From Streptomyces sp. ST2-7A (lineage in GTDB: Bacteria > Actinomycetota > Actinomycetes > Streptomycetales > Streptomycetaceae): a stretch of 64,000 bases of DNA. Of the stretch, positions 23,966-32,062 are shown one piece after another. A model generated the notes under the pieces. It ran no database searches and was not told the origin of the DNA. It was given only the letters and a program-made list of their open reading frames with translations. The translations under genes and the position numbers were made by a program. The DNA lies in the NCBI RefSeq assembly GCF_021390475.1, contig NZ_JAJUWS010000010.1, positions 89,292 to 153,291 on the forward strand, given 5' to 3'. The first letter of the stretch is position 1; each line of letters starts with the position of its first letter.

Positions 23966-24310
23966 ATGACCGCCCCGCGGGAGACCGCCGTCGAGCACGG
24001 CGAGCACGCCGGTCACCGCGAGCACGCCGGTCACGGCTACAGCGGGGACAAGGAGGCGCATCTCAAACGCCTGCGCCGGATCGAGGGCCAGATCCGCGGC
24101 CTGCACCGGATGGTCGACGAGGACGCCTACTGCATCGACGTGCTCACCCAGGTGTCGGCCTCCACCAAGGCCCTGCAGTCCTTCGCCCTCCAACTGCTCG
24201 AGGAACACCTGCGGCACTGCGTCGGCCGGGCCGCCGTCGAGGGTGGTCCGGAGGCCGACGCGAAGGTCGCCGAGGCCACCGCCGCCATCGCCCGCCTGCT
24301 GCGCACCTGA
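23966..24310 (+). CDS. csoR: Copper-sensing repressor CsoR
   Basis: A 114-residue DUF156 protein. The Cu(I) ligands of the C-H-C set are present: Cys in EDAYCIDVLTQVSAS, then His and Cys in EEHLRHCV (H-x3-C). The conserved start of the fold, LKRLRRIEGQIRGLHRM, is intact. Residues 8-25 are His-rich (HGEHAGHREHAGH), possibly extra metal ligands. AAGGAGG precedes the ATG. Copper-loaded CsoR releases DNA and derepresses copA/copZ genes; none is adjacent, so it acts at a distance. A small hairpin (24312-24326) follows. Confidence 0.92.
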   Translation: MTAPRETAVEHGEHAGHREHAGHGYSGDKEAHLKRLRRIEGQIRGLHRMVDEDAYCIDVLTQVSASTKALQSFALQLLEEHLRHCVGRAAVEGGPEADAKVAEATAAIARLLRT

Positions 24311-24328
24311 CCCCGCCGGGGGCGGGTG

Positions 24329-25336
24329 CTACCGGGCCGCGACCGTGCCGTTCGCGATCTCGCCCTCCGGGGGCACCCGCACCTCCACCGGCACTCCGAA
24401 GTCGAGCAGCTCGGTGGTCGAGACGAGGTCGGCCGCCCGCGCCGGATCCGTCGGGGCCGCCGGCCGCGGCGGACGCCCCGGATCGGCCGATCCCGTGCCG
24501 GCCGTCCCGGTCGCCCCGAAGCGGTAGGTGACCCGGCGCAGCAACCCCTCGTCGTCCAACCACGCCTCGAAGGTCACCTCCCGGCCCACCAGGCCGGCCG
24601 CCACCACCTCGAACTGCGCTTCCTCGGGCCGCCCGCGCACCGCCCGGGCGGCCGCGGCCGGGTCCACCGTGCCCCGGTGGTGCCACAGCCACTCCCCGTC
24701 CGCCTCGACCCGACCCCGGTCCTCGGCCCGGGTCACGCCGCGCAGCAGGGCGGCCGCCGTCGCCGGGTCGGTGGCGCCGCCGGTCACCAGGTTGCCGTCC
24801 GGCACCCCGGCCGTGCCCACCCGGACCCAGGTATCCGGGGGTACGTCCGCGCCCCGGTTGCGCAGGTACACCTCGCCGGGGCCGAAGACGGTGGTCACCG
24901 GTCCGGTGGGGGGCTGCCCTCCCCCGGCCGCCTCCGGCACGGTCAGTACCAACTCCCCCATTCCGGTGGTGTGGTCGAAGACGCCCTCGCCGGTGATCAC
25001 CACCCGGGTACCGCCGGAGGCGGTCTCCACCGCGGTGCGCACCCGCGAGGTGCCGGCCGTCATGAGGACGTCGGCCACCCGGACCAACCGTTCCACCGGG
25101 CCGAGGGGCACCCCGTCCGGGCCGAGGATGCCGCCGGGCGCCGCCGCGACCGGTGCCGGGTCGCGCGGCAGGGTGCCCCCGCTCGCCGGGGAGCACCCCG
25201 AGGCGCCCAGCGCCGCGCCGATCGTCGCCAGGACCGCCAACGCCGCGGGTACCACGTGCCGGACGGGTGGTGACGGACGGCCGGGCCGCCCCGGGTCCGC
25301 GGTCCCCCGTCGGGGGACCGCGCCTCGCTCCGCCAT
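24329..25336 (-). CDS. Secreted lipoprotein, LppX/LprG-like outline
   Basis: A 335-residue lipoprotein: Arg-rich start, hydrophobic core at ~29-45 and lipobox ALGASGC with C48. The mature part has the look of LppX/LprAFG-type or related actinobacterial lipoproteins that present a half-barrel: VRTAVETASGGTRVVITGEG, FEVVAAGLVGREVTFEAWLD, LRRVTYRFG and DFGVPVEVRVPPEGEI. Such proteins bind lipids in mycobacteria; here the role is not known. It has its own GAGGAG-preceded ATG and runs convergent to csoR, only 18 bp apart. Confidence 0.7.
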   Translation of the reverse strand: MAERGAVPRRGTADPGRPGRPSPPVRHVVPAALAVLATIGAALGASGCSPASGGTLPRDPAPVAAAPGGILGPDGVPLGPVERLVRVADVLMTAGTSRVRTAVETASGGTRVVITGEGVFDHTTGMGELVLTVPEAAGGGQPPTGPVTTVFGPGEVYLRNRGADVPPDTWVRVGTAGVPDGNLVTGGATDPATAAALLRGVTRAEDRGRVEADGEWLWHHRGTVDPAAAARAVRGRPEEAQFEVVAAGLVGREVTFEAWLDDEGLLRRVTYRFGATGTAGTGSADPGRPPRPAAPTDPARAADLVSTTELLDFGVPVEVRVPPEGEIANGTVAAR

Positions 25337-25455
25337 GGGTTCCGCTCCTCGTTCTCGGGGTCCCCGGGATCCTCCGGGTCCTCGGCGTTCCCGGGGATGT
25401 CGGGACTCCCACCGATCGCCCTCCGGGGTCGGTCGCCCCGGACACCTCTGCCAAC

Positions 25456-25500
25456 GAGTCATCCCGGGGGACCGTCACGGCCGACCGCCGGGGATGACTC
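25456..25500. promoter_or_regulatory. Inverted repeat upstream of small zinc-knuckle gene
   Basis: Perfect 10-bp arms GAGTCATCCC (25456) and GGGATGACTC (25491) around 25 nt. The right arm ends 2 bp before the -10 element of the 25515 gene, so a protein bound here could control it. Confidence 0.45.
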
Positions 25501-25502
25501 GA

Positions 25503-25508
25503 TACGGT
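25503..25508 (+). promoter_or_regulatory. -10 element of leaderless small-protein gene
   Basis: TACGGT lies 6 nt before the GTG at 25515; no ribosome-binding site. Confidence 0.5.
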
Positions 25509-25514
25509 GGTGCC

Positions 25515-25709
25515 GTGCACGACGAACGCGCGGCCGAGCCTCCCGGTCAGGTGTCCGAGTGGCACCACATCACGTTGGTGGAACGGGGCCCCTTCCTGGC
25601 CCCCCGGTGCAGCTGCGGGTGGCGCGGACCGGCTCGCCGTTCCCGGCCCCTCGCCAGGGACGAGGCCGCGGAACACGTGGGGAGGAACGGGGGCACGGGC
25701 CCGCGGTGA
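25515..25709 (+). CDS. Small protein with a CxC/WR knuckle, conserved in Streptomyces
   Basis: A 64-residue protein with the core WHHITLVERGPFLAP, then RCSCGWRGPARRSRPLARDE and AAEHV. The two Cys plus nearby His could bind a metal, perhaps as part of a dimer. Similar short CSCGWRGPAR proteins occur across actinobacteria, without known function. The start is set by the leaderless promoter geometry. It stands alone between a lipoprotein gene and an IS30 remnant. Confidence 0.65.
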   Translation: MHDERAAEPPGQVSEWHHITLVERGPFLAPRCSCGWRGPARRSRPLARDEAAEHVGRNGGTGPR

Positions 25710-25849
25710 GACCGCGCGCCGGGCCCGCGCCCCGTCGATCACCCGGGCGGGGTCCTCACCCGTCGTTTCCACCCGCTCTTTCCACCCGTTCACCCGAACG
25801 ACGGAGCCCCCGCCCGATGGTGAATTCCAGGGGGTGTCGCAACACGTGA

Positions 25850-25948
25850 TCACTGACGTGTGGTGGCGAGCAGTTCAGCCCGACGCTCGGCTGGGGTTTC
25901 CCGGCCGAGCGTCTTGCGTGGCCGGCTGTTCGGCTCGGCCGCCACGAC
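25850..25948 (-). pseudogene. IS30-family transposase C-terminal remnant
   Basis: The minus frame reads AAEPNSRPRKTLGRETPAER followed by a short tail and TGA at 25850, the typical end of IS30 transposases. Just downstream (25815-25849) is the GTGTTGCGACACCCC-type sequence seen near the ends of such elements. The rest of the transposase is gone. The region 25710-26029 holds nothing else. Confidence 0.7.
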
Positions 25949-26029
25949 CACTGGAACTCAGGGGTGGGCGGGGGCTCGATGCCTTCGGATGGTCGGAGGC
26001 GGGCCCGGTGGGCGGCGGGCCGCCGGGAG

Positions 26030-26962
26030 TCACTCCCCGGACTCGCCGCCCCGGCCCCGGGGACGACGGCCGGAGGCGACCGCCGTCGGTACCTCGTCCC
26101 GCGCCTCCGACCCCTCCGCGGCGGAGGGGTCCGGTCGGGGGATGTCCACCCTCGGCCCGACGGGTTCGCCGGATTTCGCCGACTCCACGGAGTTCACCGA
26201 CTCCCCCGGGTTCACGGACCGCGCCGGCTCCGACGCGGGCGGCGCGGCCCCCCGCTCCGGAGTGCCGGCCACGGCCGGGGAGGCGGCCGGCGCGTCCGAC
26301 GGGAAGCCCGTCGGAACCGCCGGAGGCCCGGCGTCCGGCCGGCCGGCGGACACCTCCCCGGGTCCTGGCGCCAGGCCGCGCAACGGCCCCCGGGCGGCGC
26401 ACCAGCGGACGGCGGGCGTCAGGGCCGCCGTCGCCGCCGGATACAGCAACAGGGCGACGGCCGTGCCCAGTGCGTACCCACCGATGACGTCGGTGGGGTA
26501 GTGCAGGCCCATCATCACCCGGGCGAAGCCCTGCGACAGGGCCACGGCCAGGGCGATCAACCCGATCCCGCGGTGCACCAGGAGCAGCGCGACGGCGATG
26601 GTCATGGCGCCGGTGGCGTGGTCGCTGACGAAGGAGTAGCCGGTCTTCCCGTCGAGCATGACGTTGAGATCGGTGTGGTCCAGGAACGGCCGGGGCCGGG
26701 CCACCAGCTCCCGGATCGGGCCGTTGGCCAGGAAGGCGACACCGGCCGCGATGGGGGCCCACAGCGTGGCGGCCACGGCCGTCGGGGCGTTGGGCGAGCG
26801 CCGCACCGCCCACCAGGCCAACGCGCAGAGCGCCAGGGCCAGGAGGGGCAGGCCGTACTCCCCGGTGAAGGTCACCAGGGGTTCGAGGCGATCGGGCAGG
26901 GCGTCACCCAGGTTGTTGATCCGTCGCAGTATCCCGACGTCCGGATCGGTCAGCTCCGTCAC
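26030..26962 (-). CDS. PAP2-family phosphatase, membrane-bound
   Basis: A 310-residue protein with a type-2 phosphatidic acid phosphatase domain. The three motifs are RELVARPRPF (K/R-x6-RP), FVSDHAT (PSGH equivalent, catalytic-site His) and RVMMGLHYPTDVIGG (SR-x5-H-x3-D). About five helices span residues 35-190. Residues 205-310 are a disordered Pro/Ser/Glu-rich cytosolic tail not found in short homologues. Such proteins dephosphorylate undecaprenyl diphosphate or lipid phosphates. GTG start with AAAGGGG upstream. Confidence 0.85.
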   Translation of the reverse strand: MTELTDPDVGILRRINNLGDALPDRLEPLVTFTGEYGLPLLALALCALAWWAVRRSPNAPTAVAATLWAPIAAGVAFLANGPIRELVARPRPFLDHTDLNVMLDGKTGYSFVSDHATGAMTIAVALLLVHRGIGLIALAVALSQGFARVMMGLHYPTDVIGGYALGTAVALLLYPAATAALTPAVRWCAARGPLRGLAPGPGEVSAGRPDAGPPAVPTGFPSDAPAASPAVAGTPERGAAPPASEPARSVNPGESVNSVESAKSGEPVGPRVDIPRPDPSAAEGSEARDEVPTAVASGRRPRGRGGESGE

Positions 26963-27239
26963 CCGCCGTCACCCCTTTCCCGTCTCCCCGTTCGTGTCCC
27001 GCGCCCGTCGTGTTCCGTGTGGCGGCGTGCCGGGTGTCCCCCGCGCGAGCGGGGTCCCGGTGCGTGGCCCTCATCCGAATCGATCATCATTCGACCCGAT
27101 CAACGCCACCGACACCGGCTCACGTTCCGGAATCCACGGAAGTCACACCGATGCGTTATCGAAGAGAGACGCCCGGCCGGGGGCCACCGGGGAACCCCGA
27201 CCACCCGCGACACCTCGCTCACCAACGGTAACCGATGAA

Positions 27240-28217
27240 TCACGCCGCGACAGGCCGTGTCGCCCCGAAGTAATCCGGCGAATCGATCGGATCGAACCGG
27301 ATCACCGCCCCCGTGTACGGGGCGTTGATCATGTGGCCGCCGCCCACGTAGATGCCGACGTGGTTGATGCTGCGGGAATCGGTCAGGTCGGTCGCGAAGA
27401 ACACCAGGTCACCGGGGAGCAGTTCGTCGCGCGAGGGGTGCGGCCCCGAGTGCCACTGGTCGTTCGCCACCCGGGGCAGTTCGATGCCCACCGCCTCGAA
27501 GGCCGCCCGGGTCAGACCCGAACAGTCGAACCGCCCGTCATCCTCCGGGGTGCCGTCCCCACCCCACAGGTACGGCGTACCGAGGTGGGACTGGGCGAAG
27601 TGCACCGCGCCCGCCGCCGCCTCCGAGGGCGGCAACCGCTCCTCGGTCATCGGCGCGGCGAAGCTCTCCTCCATCGCCCGGATGGTCCGCACGTAGTGCT
27701 GCGTCTCCGCGTACGGCGGTATCCCGCCGTATTGGATCACCGCGTACGGACCGGCGTTGTACGAGGCCAGCATGTTGTCCACCGGGTCACCGGGCACGTC
27801 CCGCACGTACTGCGCCATGGCGCAGTTGTAGGTGGCCGCCGACGGGATGGCGTCCTCCGGGTCCCAGACGTCCACCCGGCCGTCCCCGTTGCCGTCCACG
27901 CCGTACGACGCCCAGGTCTCGGGGATGAACTGCGCTATCCCCTGCGCCCGCGCGTGGCTCTGCGCGGTCGGCTGCCAACCGCTCTCCTGCTGGAGCTGCG
28001 CCGCCAACAGGGCGGGGGACAACTCCGGGCACAGGTTGCCCCACCTGCTCACCAACGGCTCGTAATCCGCCGGTACCGAGTTCTGCGCCAGCCGACCACC
28101 GCCGGTACCACCGGCCCCGCCGCCACCGGCGGCGGCGAAGACGCCGATGACGAGGAGCGCCATGAAGGCGCACAAGCCCCCGAAGCCGATCCCGGACCAC
28201 AGCAGTGCCTTGCGCAT
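27240..28217 (-). CDS. Bifunctional lytic transglycosylase / NlpC-P60 endopeptidase
   Basis: A 325-residue cell-wall hydrolase. An N-terminal anchor (11-30) is followed by an SLT domain with catalytic E78 in LQQESGW, ARAQGIAQFIPETW and NMLASYNAGPYAV. It contains an EF-hand-like loop (D108-G-N-G-D112 onward). A C-terminal NlpC/P60 domain has C232 (FDCSGL), H286 (NHVGIY) and a third residue near H295. Both active sites look intact. VirB1-like enzymes with this layout serve conjugation machines (TcpC/VirB systems) or general wall turnover. It is divergent from a VirB2-sized membrane protein gene 322 bp away. Confidence 0.9.
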   Translation of the reverse strand: MRKALLWSGIGFGGLCAFMALLVIGVFAAAGGGGAGGTGGGRLAQNSVPADYEPLVSRWGNLCPELSPALLAAQLQQESGWQPTAQSHARAQGIAQFIPETWASYGVDGNGDGRVDVWDPEDAIPSAATYNCAMAQYVRDVPGDPVDNMLASYNAGPYAVIQYGGIPPYAETQHYVRTIRAMEESFAAPMTEERLPPSEAAAGAVHFAQSHLGTPYLWGGDGTPEDDGRFDCSGLTRAAFEAVGIELPRVANDQWHSGPHPSRDELLPGDLVFFATDLTDSRSINHVGIYVGGGHMINAPYTGAVIRFDPIDSPDYFGATRPVAA

Positions 28218-28539
28218 GACCTCAACTGTGCCCCAATTCCCCACCGTTGTCTGCCGGCGACCGTCGGGTACCGGCCGCGGGGGGAGGCACCTCGGCGCGC
28301 ACACGGGCGCACCGGGGTGGCACGCCGGCCCCGGGCCGGCGCCCGGGGCGCGGGCGGCGTGCGGGGGGTGAACGAGCGAACCGGGTCCGACCCAACACCA
28401 GCCGGAAATCGGCAGGATCACCCGGGGACCCCGAAAATCCCGGGTTCGGACGAATCTCTCATCCGTCACTCGGGCGTGGCACAATCCGAGTTGAGCTCGA
28501 CATGTGCGAGCGCGGACAGCGAAAGGCGGTGAGCGAGCC
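28218..28539. other. Divergent intergenic region, NlpC gene / small membrane protein
   Basis: 322 bp, no gene. A GC-rich half and an AT-richer half (28380-28520) suggest two promoters, but no clear -10 pairs were fixed. No ydaO-type riboswitch core could be recognised. Confidence 0.5.
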
Positions 28540-28848
28540 ATGAACAACCTGGCCGCGGAAGGCGACATCACAACGATCATCGGCGGGATCGCGCCGGACT
28601 GGGGTCCGTTCGCGACCCTGGGCGACGAGGCCCGCACCATGGTTCAGGTCATCATGGCGCTGGCCATCATCATCTGCCTCGCCATCGCCATTTGGGGTGC
28701 CGCCAAGCAGCGGATCGGCGCCACCGCGATGCGGGACACCTTCAGCGCCGAGCAGGGCAAGGGGCTGATCGTCGCGGGGCTCACCGGAGTCTTCATCATC
28801 GGCTCCCTCGGAACCCTGTTCACCATCGTGTACGGCATGGCCGTCTGA
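28540..28848 (+). CDS. VirB2/TrbC-sized two-helix membrane protein
   Basis: A 102-residue protein. Helices at ~34-54 (MVQVIMALAIIICLAIAIWG) and ~78-100 (LIVAGLTGVFIIGSLGTLFT) are joined by a polar loop AAKQRIGATAMRDTFSAEQG. Size and two-helix topology recall VirB2/TrbC pilins and the PrgI-type small subunits of Gram-positive conjugation systems, but no processing motif is obvious. The neighbour is a VirB1-like hydrolase. No ATPase or VirB4/6/8 gene is present nearby, so the role is open. Confidence 0.6.
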   Translation: MNNLAAEGDITTIIGGIAPDWGPFATLGDEARTMVQVIMALAIIICLAIAIWGAAKQRIGATAMRDTFSAEQGKGLIVAGLTGVFIIGSLGTLFTIVYGMAV

Positions 28849-28882
28849 CCGACTGATCGTTCGGCACCCCGGGAAGTCCGCG

Positions 28883-28905
28883 CCGGCTTCTTCGGGAGGC
28901 CGGCT
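28883..28905. terminator. Hairpin with UUCG loop between convergent genes
   Basis: GCCGGCTTC and GGAGGCCGGC pair over 9 bp (one G-U, one bulged G) around a TTCG tetraloop. It lies 35 bp after the small membrane gene and 53 bp from the stop of the convergent lipoprotein gene. Confidence 0.6.
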
Positions 28906-28957
28906 CACCGTTCGACACCTCACCTTTTCCATGGTGTTCCCAGGCCCCGGCGTGCCC

Positions 28958-30145
28958 TCAGTCGATCTCCAGAAGAAGGAGTCGACCACCGGTCACGGTT
29001 TCGGTCAGAGCCCACAGTCCCTCGCCGGGGGCCGCCACGAGGCCGCGTGCCCCCTTGTCACCCGGCAGGGGGAACCGCTGGTCGGGGGCGAAGGGCTCGG
29101 TGCCATCCAGCGGTACCCGGTACAGGGAGCCGTCCGTGCGGTCCACCGCCCACAGGGATCCCTCGGACCACGCCATTCCCGCCCCGGCGACCGGCAGTTC
29201 GATCACGGGATCGGTCGGTCGTCCATCCTCGACACCGCCCTCGCCATCGGTGGGCGGCCGATGTATCGCGCCGTCGTCCTCCAAGATCCACACCCGCCCG
29301 AGGGCGTCCCAGGTCAGGCCGGTCACGTTCCGGTGCCCCACCGAGAACACCGGTGAGCCGGGAGCGGCGTTCTCCACGGCCGGGTTCCGCCCCTCCGCCG
29401 TGGTGCGCAGCACCCGACCGGCCAATTCCTCCGGATCCTCGGGGTCCGCCCCGGAACCGGCCTCTCCGGTACCCGTGTACAACAAGCCGTCCGGGCCGAA
29501 GCCCAGGGCACCGCCGTTGCGCACCGGGCCGTGCGGCAGCCGGGTGATGACGTGATCCGGTACCCCGATCCGACTTCCCTCGGCCCTTTCCTCCCGCAGC
29601 AGGAACCGTGAGACACGGTTGTCCGAGAGGGTCGAGTAGTACGCGTACACGAAGCCGGCCTCGAAGGTGAGACCGAGCAGGCCGCCCTCTCCCTCGGTGA
29701 CCAGCCCGGGCACCGTGCCGACCTCGGTGATGTCGCCGGTGGTGGGGGAGACGCGGTGGATGGTGCCGGTGGTGCGGGAGCCGATCAGGAGATCACCGTC
29801 GGGCAGCACGGCCGGGCCCACCGGCGCCCCGATGCCCGGCAGGGTGACGGTCTCCACCACCTCGGCGGAGCCCTCCGCCGGCGGCGGGGGCGGCTCGGTG
29901 GGTTCCGGTGCGGGCTCGGGTTCCCCCTCACCGGGGTCACCGGCCTCCGGCGGGGCGGTGGGGTCGCCGCCCTCCACCTCGTCGGGCAGCAGATCCTCCG
30001 GGGCGGCCGGGGGGCCACCCGGGGCGAGTTGGGCGGCGCGGTCGGCGGCGGGCCCGCCGGCACACGCGGTCGGTGTCACCAGGAGGCCGGCCAGCAGCAC
30101 GGATGCCGTCAGCCGTCCCGGTCCGCGTCGGTTGCCTCGCCCCAT
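28958..30145 (-). CDS. Lipoprotein with glucose/sorbosone dehydrogenase (PQQ-type) propeller
   Basis: A 395-residue lipoprotein: lipobox LLVTPTAC at C28, a ~65-residue Pro/Glu/Gly linker, then a GSDH six-blade propeller with ETVTLPGIGAPVGPAVLPDG, EGGLLGLTFEAGFVYAYYS, ALGFGPDGLLYTGTGEAGSG and FSVGHRNVTGLTWDALGRVW, which is the family hallmark. Homologues oxidise sugars with PQQ; no pqq synthesis genes are nearby and many Streptomyces members may be non-catalytic. GGGGAGG precedes the ATG. Confidence 0.85.
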   Translation of the reverse strand: MGRGNRRGPGRLTASVLLAGLLVTPTACAGGPAADRAAQLAPGGPPAAPEDLLPDEVEGGDPTAPPEAGDPGEGEPEPAPEPTEPPPPPAEGSAEVVETVTLPGIGAPVGPAVLPDGDLLIGSRTTGTIHRVSPTTGDITEVGTVPGLVTEGEGGLLGLTFEAGFVYAYYSTLSDNRVSRFLLREERAEGSRIGVPDHVITRLPHGPVRNGGALGFGPDGLLYTGTGEAGSGADPEDPEELAGRVLRTTAEGRNPAVENAAPGSPVFSVGHRNVTGLTWDALGRVWILEDDGAIHRPPTDGEGGVEDGRPTDPVIELPVAGAGMAWSEGSLWAVDRTDGSLYRVPLDGTEPFAPDQRFPLPGDKGARGLVAAPGEGLWALTETVTGGRLLLLEID

Positions 30146-30258
30146 CTGCGCACGCCTCCCCGGTGGTTGGGCCCCGACCGGGGCACCGGCGCCGGCCGTG
30201 CCTCCAGCCTGCCACACGGGGGCCCGTCCCGGGGCTCGTCAGGGCCGGTGGGACGGCG

Positions 30259-30264
30259 TAGGGT
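30259..30264 (+). promoter_or_regulatory. -10 element upstream of the Pr6Pr gene
   Basis: TAGGGT lies 8 nt before the ATG at 30273, suggesting a leaderless or near-leaderless transcript. Confidence 0.4.
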
Positions 30265-30272
30265 CTCCCGCC

Positions 30273-31112
30273 ATGAAGGTCGTGAACGAGGGCACGGGGG
30301 CGGCGGACACGGCGCCGGGGCGGGACGCGACGAGGGAGTCGGAGCCGCCGTCGAGGAGCGCCCCCGGCACGGCTGGCGCGACGCTGCTCGCCGTCTCCGG
30401 GTGGCGGTTGCTGATCGCCGTCTTCGGTCTCATCGGGTGGGGTGACGCGGCGTCCCGGCTGGGGTTCCTGTCCTCACTGGAGGACCTGAGCCACCTGGCG
30501 AGCTTCACGGTGGGCCTGGTCTTCCTCTGGTTGGCCGTCCGGCCGTTCACCCGTTCCGACCGGGCGCCCGAGCCACCGTCGGCGTGGGTGCGCGGCGCGG
30601 CGACGGTCGCGCTGTTGCTGGTGGCGGTGGTCTGGCACACCCTCATGGGCGGTCTGGAGGACGGTTATACGACGACCTCCTCGCTCTTCGCCCATCTGCT
30701 GACGCCCCTCGTGGTGTTGGCGGACTGGCTGCTGGTGGGCCGGGGACAGGGCCGGGCCCGCTGGTGGTACCCGCTGAGCTGGACGCTGCCGCTGCTGGCC
30801 TACCTGGGGTTCATGGTCGGCGCCGGTGTGGAGTCGTACCACGACTTCCTGAACCCGGACGAGGAGGGTTTCCTCGCCACCGTGGCGGCGTTCACGATCG
30901 CCGTGGTGGTCACCGGCTACGTGCTGGTCGCTCTGGGCCGGGTGCGGGCGGCCGTGGTGGGCGGCGCCCCGGTGGCCGACGGCGCGCCCGCTCCCGGCTC
31001 CGCGCCGGAACCCGCGCCGCTCACCCCGCCGACGCCGGCCGGCGGTGCCGCCGGTCCGGCCGACACACAGCCCGATCCCTCCCCACGACCGCCGGTCACC
31101 CCGGCGGCCTGA
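30273..31112 (+). CDS. Pr6Pr-family membrane protein
   Basis: A 279-residue integral membrane protein of the actinobacterial Pr6Pr (FAR-17a/AIG1-like) family. Six helices are visible between residues ~38 and 225; segments such as VAVVWHTLMGG, SSLFAHLLTPLVVLADWLLV and WTLPLLAYLGFMVGAGVES are characteristic. The N-terminal 35 residues and the last 50 (Pro/Ala-rich) are disordered. No function is known. Convergent with the SDR gene. Confidence 0.82.
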   Translation: MKVVNEGTGAADTAPGRDATRESEPPSRSAPGTAGATLLAVSGWRLLIAVFGLIGWGDAASRLGFLSSLEDLSHLASFTVGLVFLWLAVRPFTRSDRAPEPPSAWVRGAATVALLLVAVVWHTLMGGLEDGYTTTSSLFAHLLTPLVVLADWLLVGRGQGRARWWYPLSWTLPLLAYLGFMVGAGVESYHDFLNPDEEGFLATVAAFTIAVVVTGYVLVALGRVRAAVVGGAPVADGAPAPGSAPEPAPLTPPTPAGGAAGPADTQPDPSPRPPVTPAA

Positions 31113-31150
31113 ACCAACGGGGCCCGCCCCCACACTCCCACCACCCCACC

Positions 31151-31177
31151 ACGCCCCGGCGGTGTCCGCCGGGGCGT
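31151..31177. terminator. Bidirectional terminator between Pr6Pr and SDR genes
   Basis: A perfect 12-bp stem (31151-31162 with 31166-31177) and a TGT loop. Confidence 0.75.
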
Positions 31178-31321
31178 CCGGTTCTCCGGGCACCGACCCC
31201 GGTCGTCACCGTCCGGTGGGCTCCGCGACGGCCGGGGACGCCGCCGGCGGGTGTGAGCGGTTGCGGCCACCGCGCGATCTCCGAAAACCCACCCCGTCCC
31301 GAAGCGGACCGAGCTCGCGGG

Positions 31322-32062
31322 TCAGGCGGTGAAGCCGCCGTCCACATGGATCGAGGCTCCGGTGATGTACGCGCCGTCGGTACTCGCCAGGTGAGCGACG
31401 GTACCCGCGATCTCGGCCGCTTCCGCATACCGGCCAACAGCCGTGAACCCGGCGATCATCTCGGCGTTCGGTCCATCGGCGGGGTTGGTGTCCGTATCGG
31501 TGGGACCGGGGTGTACCAGGTTGACGGTGATTCCACGCGGGCCGAGTTCCCGGGCCAGGCCCTTCGTCATCCCGACCAGAGCCGTCTTGCTCATCGAGTA
31601 CAGCGCCAGTCCCGGGAAGACCGCGCGCTCGGCGACGTTGCTGCCGATGCTGATGATGCGGCCACCCCGGTCCATGTGACGCACCGCGGCCCGGGACGCC
31701 ACGAACGGGGCCCGGACGTTCACCGCCAAAGTGCGATCAACCTCCGCCGACCCCAGGTTCTCGAGTGGGCCGACGAGGAAGACTGCGGCGTTGTTGACCA
31801 GGATGTCGAGTCCACCGAACGTCGCGGCGGCCTCGTCCACTGCGGCGGTGAGCGCCTCGGGGACCGCACTGTCCGCTCGGACGGCAAGGGCCCGACGCCC
31901 CCGGGCCCTGATCCGCTCCACCACCTCGGTGGCGCGTTCCGCGCTCTTCTCGTAGGTCAGGACAACGTCGGCGCCCTCCTCGGCCAGTCGTAACGCGACA
32001 GCGGCGCCGATGCCTCGGCTTCCGCCCGTGACCAGGGCCACGTTTCCCTCGAATCGGTTCAT
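31322..32062 (-). CDS. Short-chain dehydrogenase/reductase with a TTA codon
   Basis: A 246-residue classical SDR: TGGSRGIGAAVA (cofactor loop), NNAA near residue 85, catalytic Ser in ISIGSN, YSMSK (Tyr-x3-Lys) and HPGPTDTDTNP. It resembles 3-oxoacyl-ACP reductase/FabG-like or unknown-substrate members, length normal. One Leu is encoded by TTA (plus-strand 31991-31993), so translation should depend on the bldA tRNA, as in many late or transferred Streptomyces genes. The start choice (32062 or 32074) is uncertain as neither has a good ribosome-binding site. Confidence 0.85.
   Translation of the reverse strand: MNRFEGNVALVTGGSRGIGAAVALRLAEEGADVVLTYEKSAERATEVVERIRARGRRALAVRADSAVPEALTAAVDEAAATFGGLDILVNNAAVFLVGPLENLGSAEVDRTLAVNVRAPFVASRAAVRHMDRGGRIISIGSNVAERAVFPGLALYSMSKTALVGMTKGLARELGPRGITVNLVHPGPTDTDTNPADGPNAEMIAGFTAVGRYAEAAEIAGTVAHLASTDGAYITGASIHVDGGFTA

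Noticed and set aside
28218..28539. A ydaO-type (c-di-AMP) riboswitch in front of the transglycosylase/NlpC gene
   Set aside because: Such switches often precede wall-hydrolase genes in actinobacteria, but the conserved core segments could not be found in this leader.
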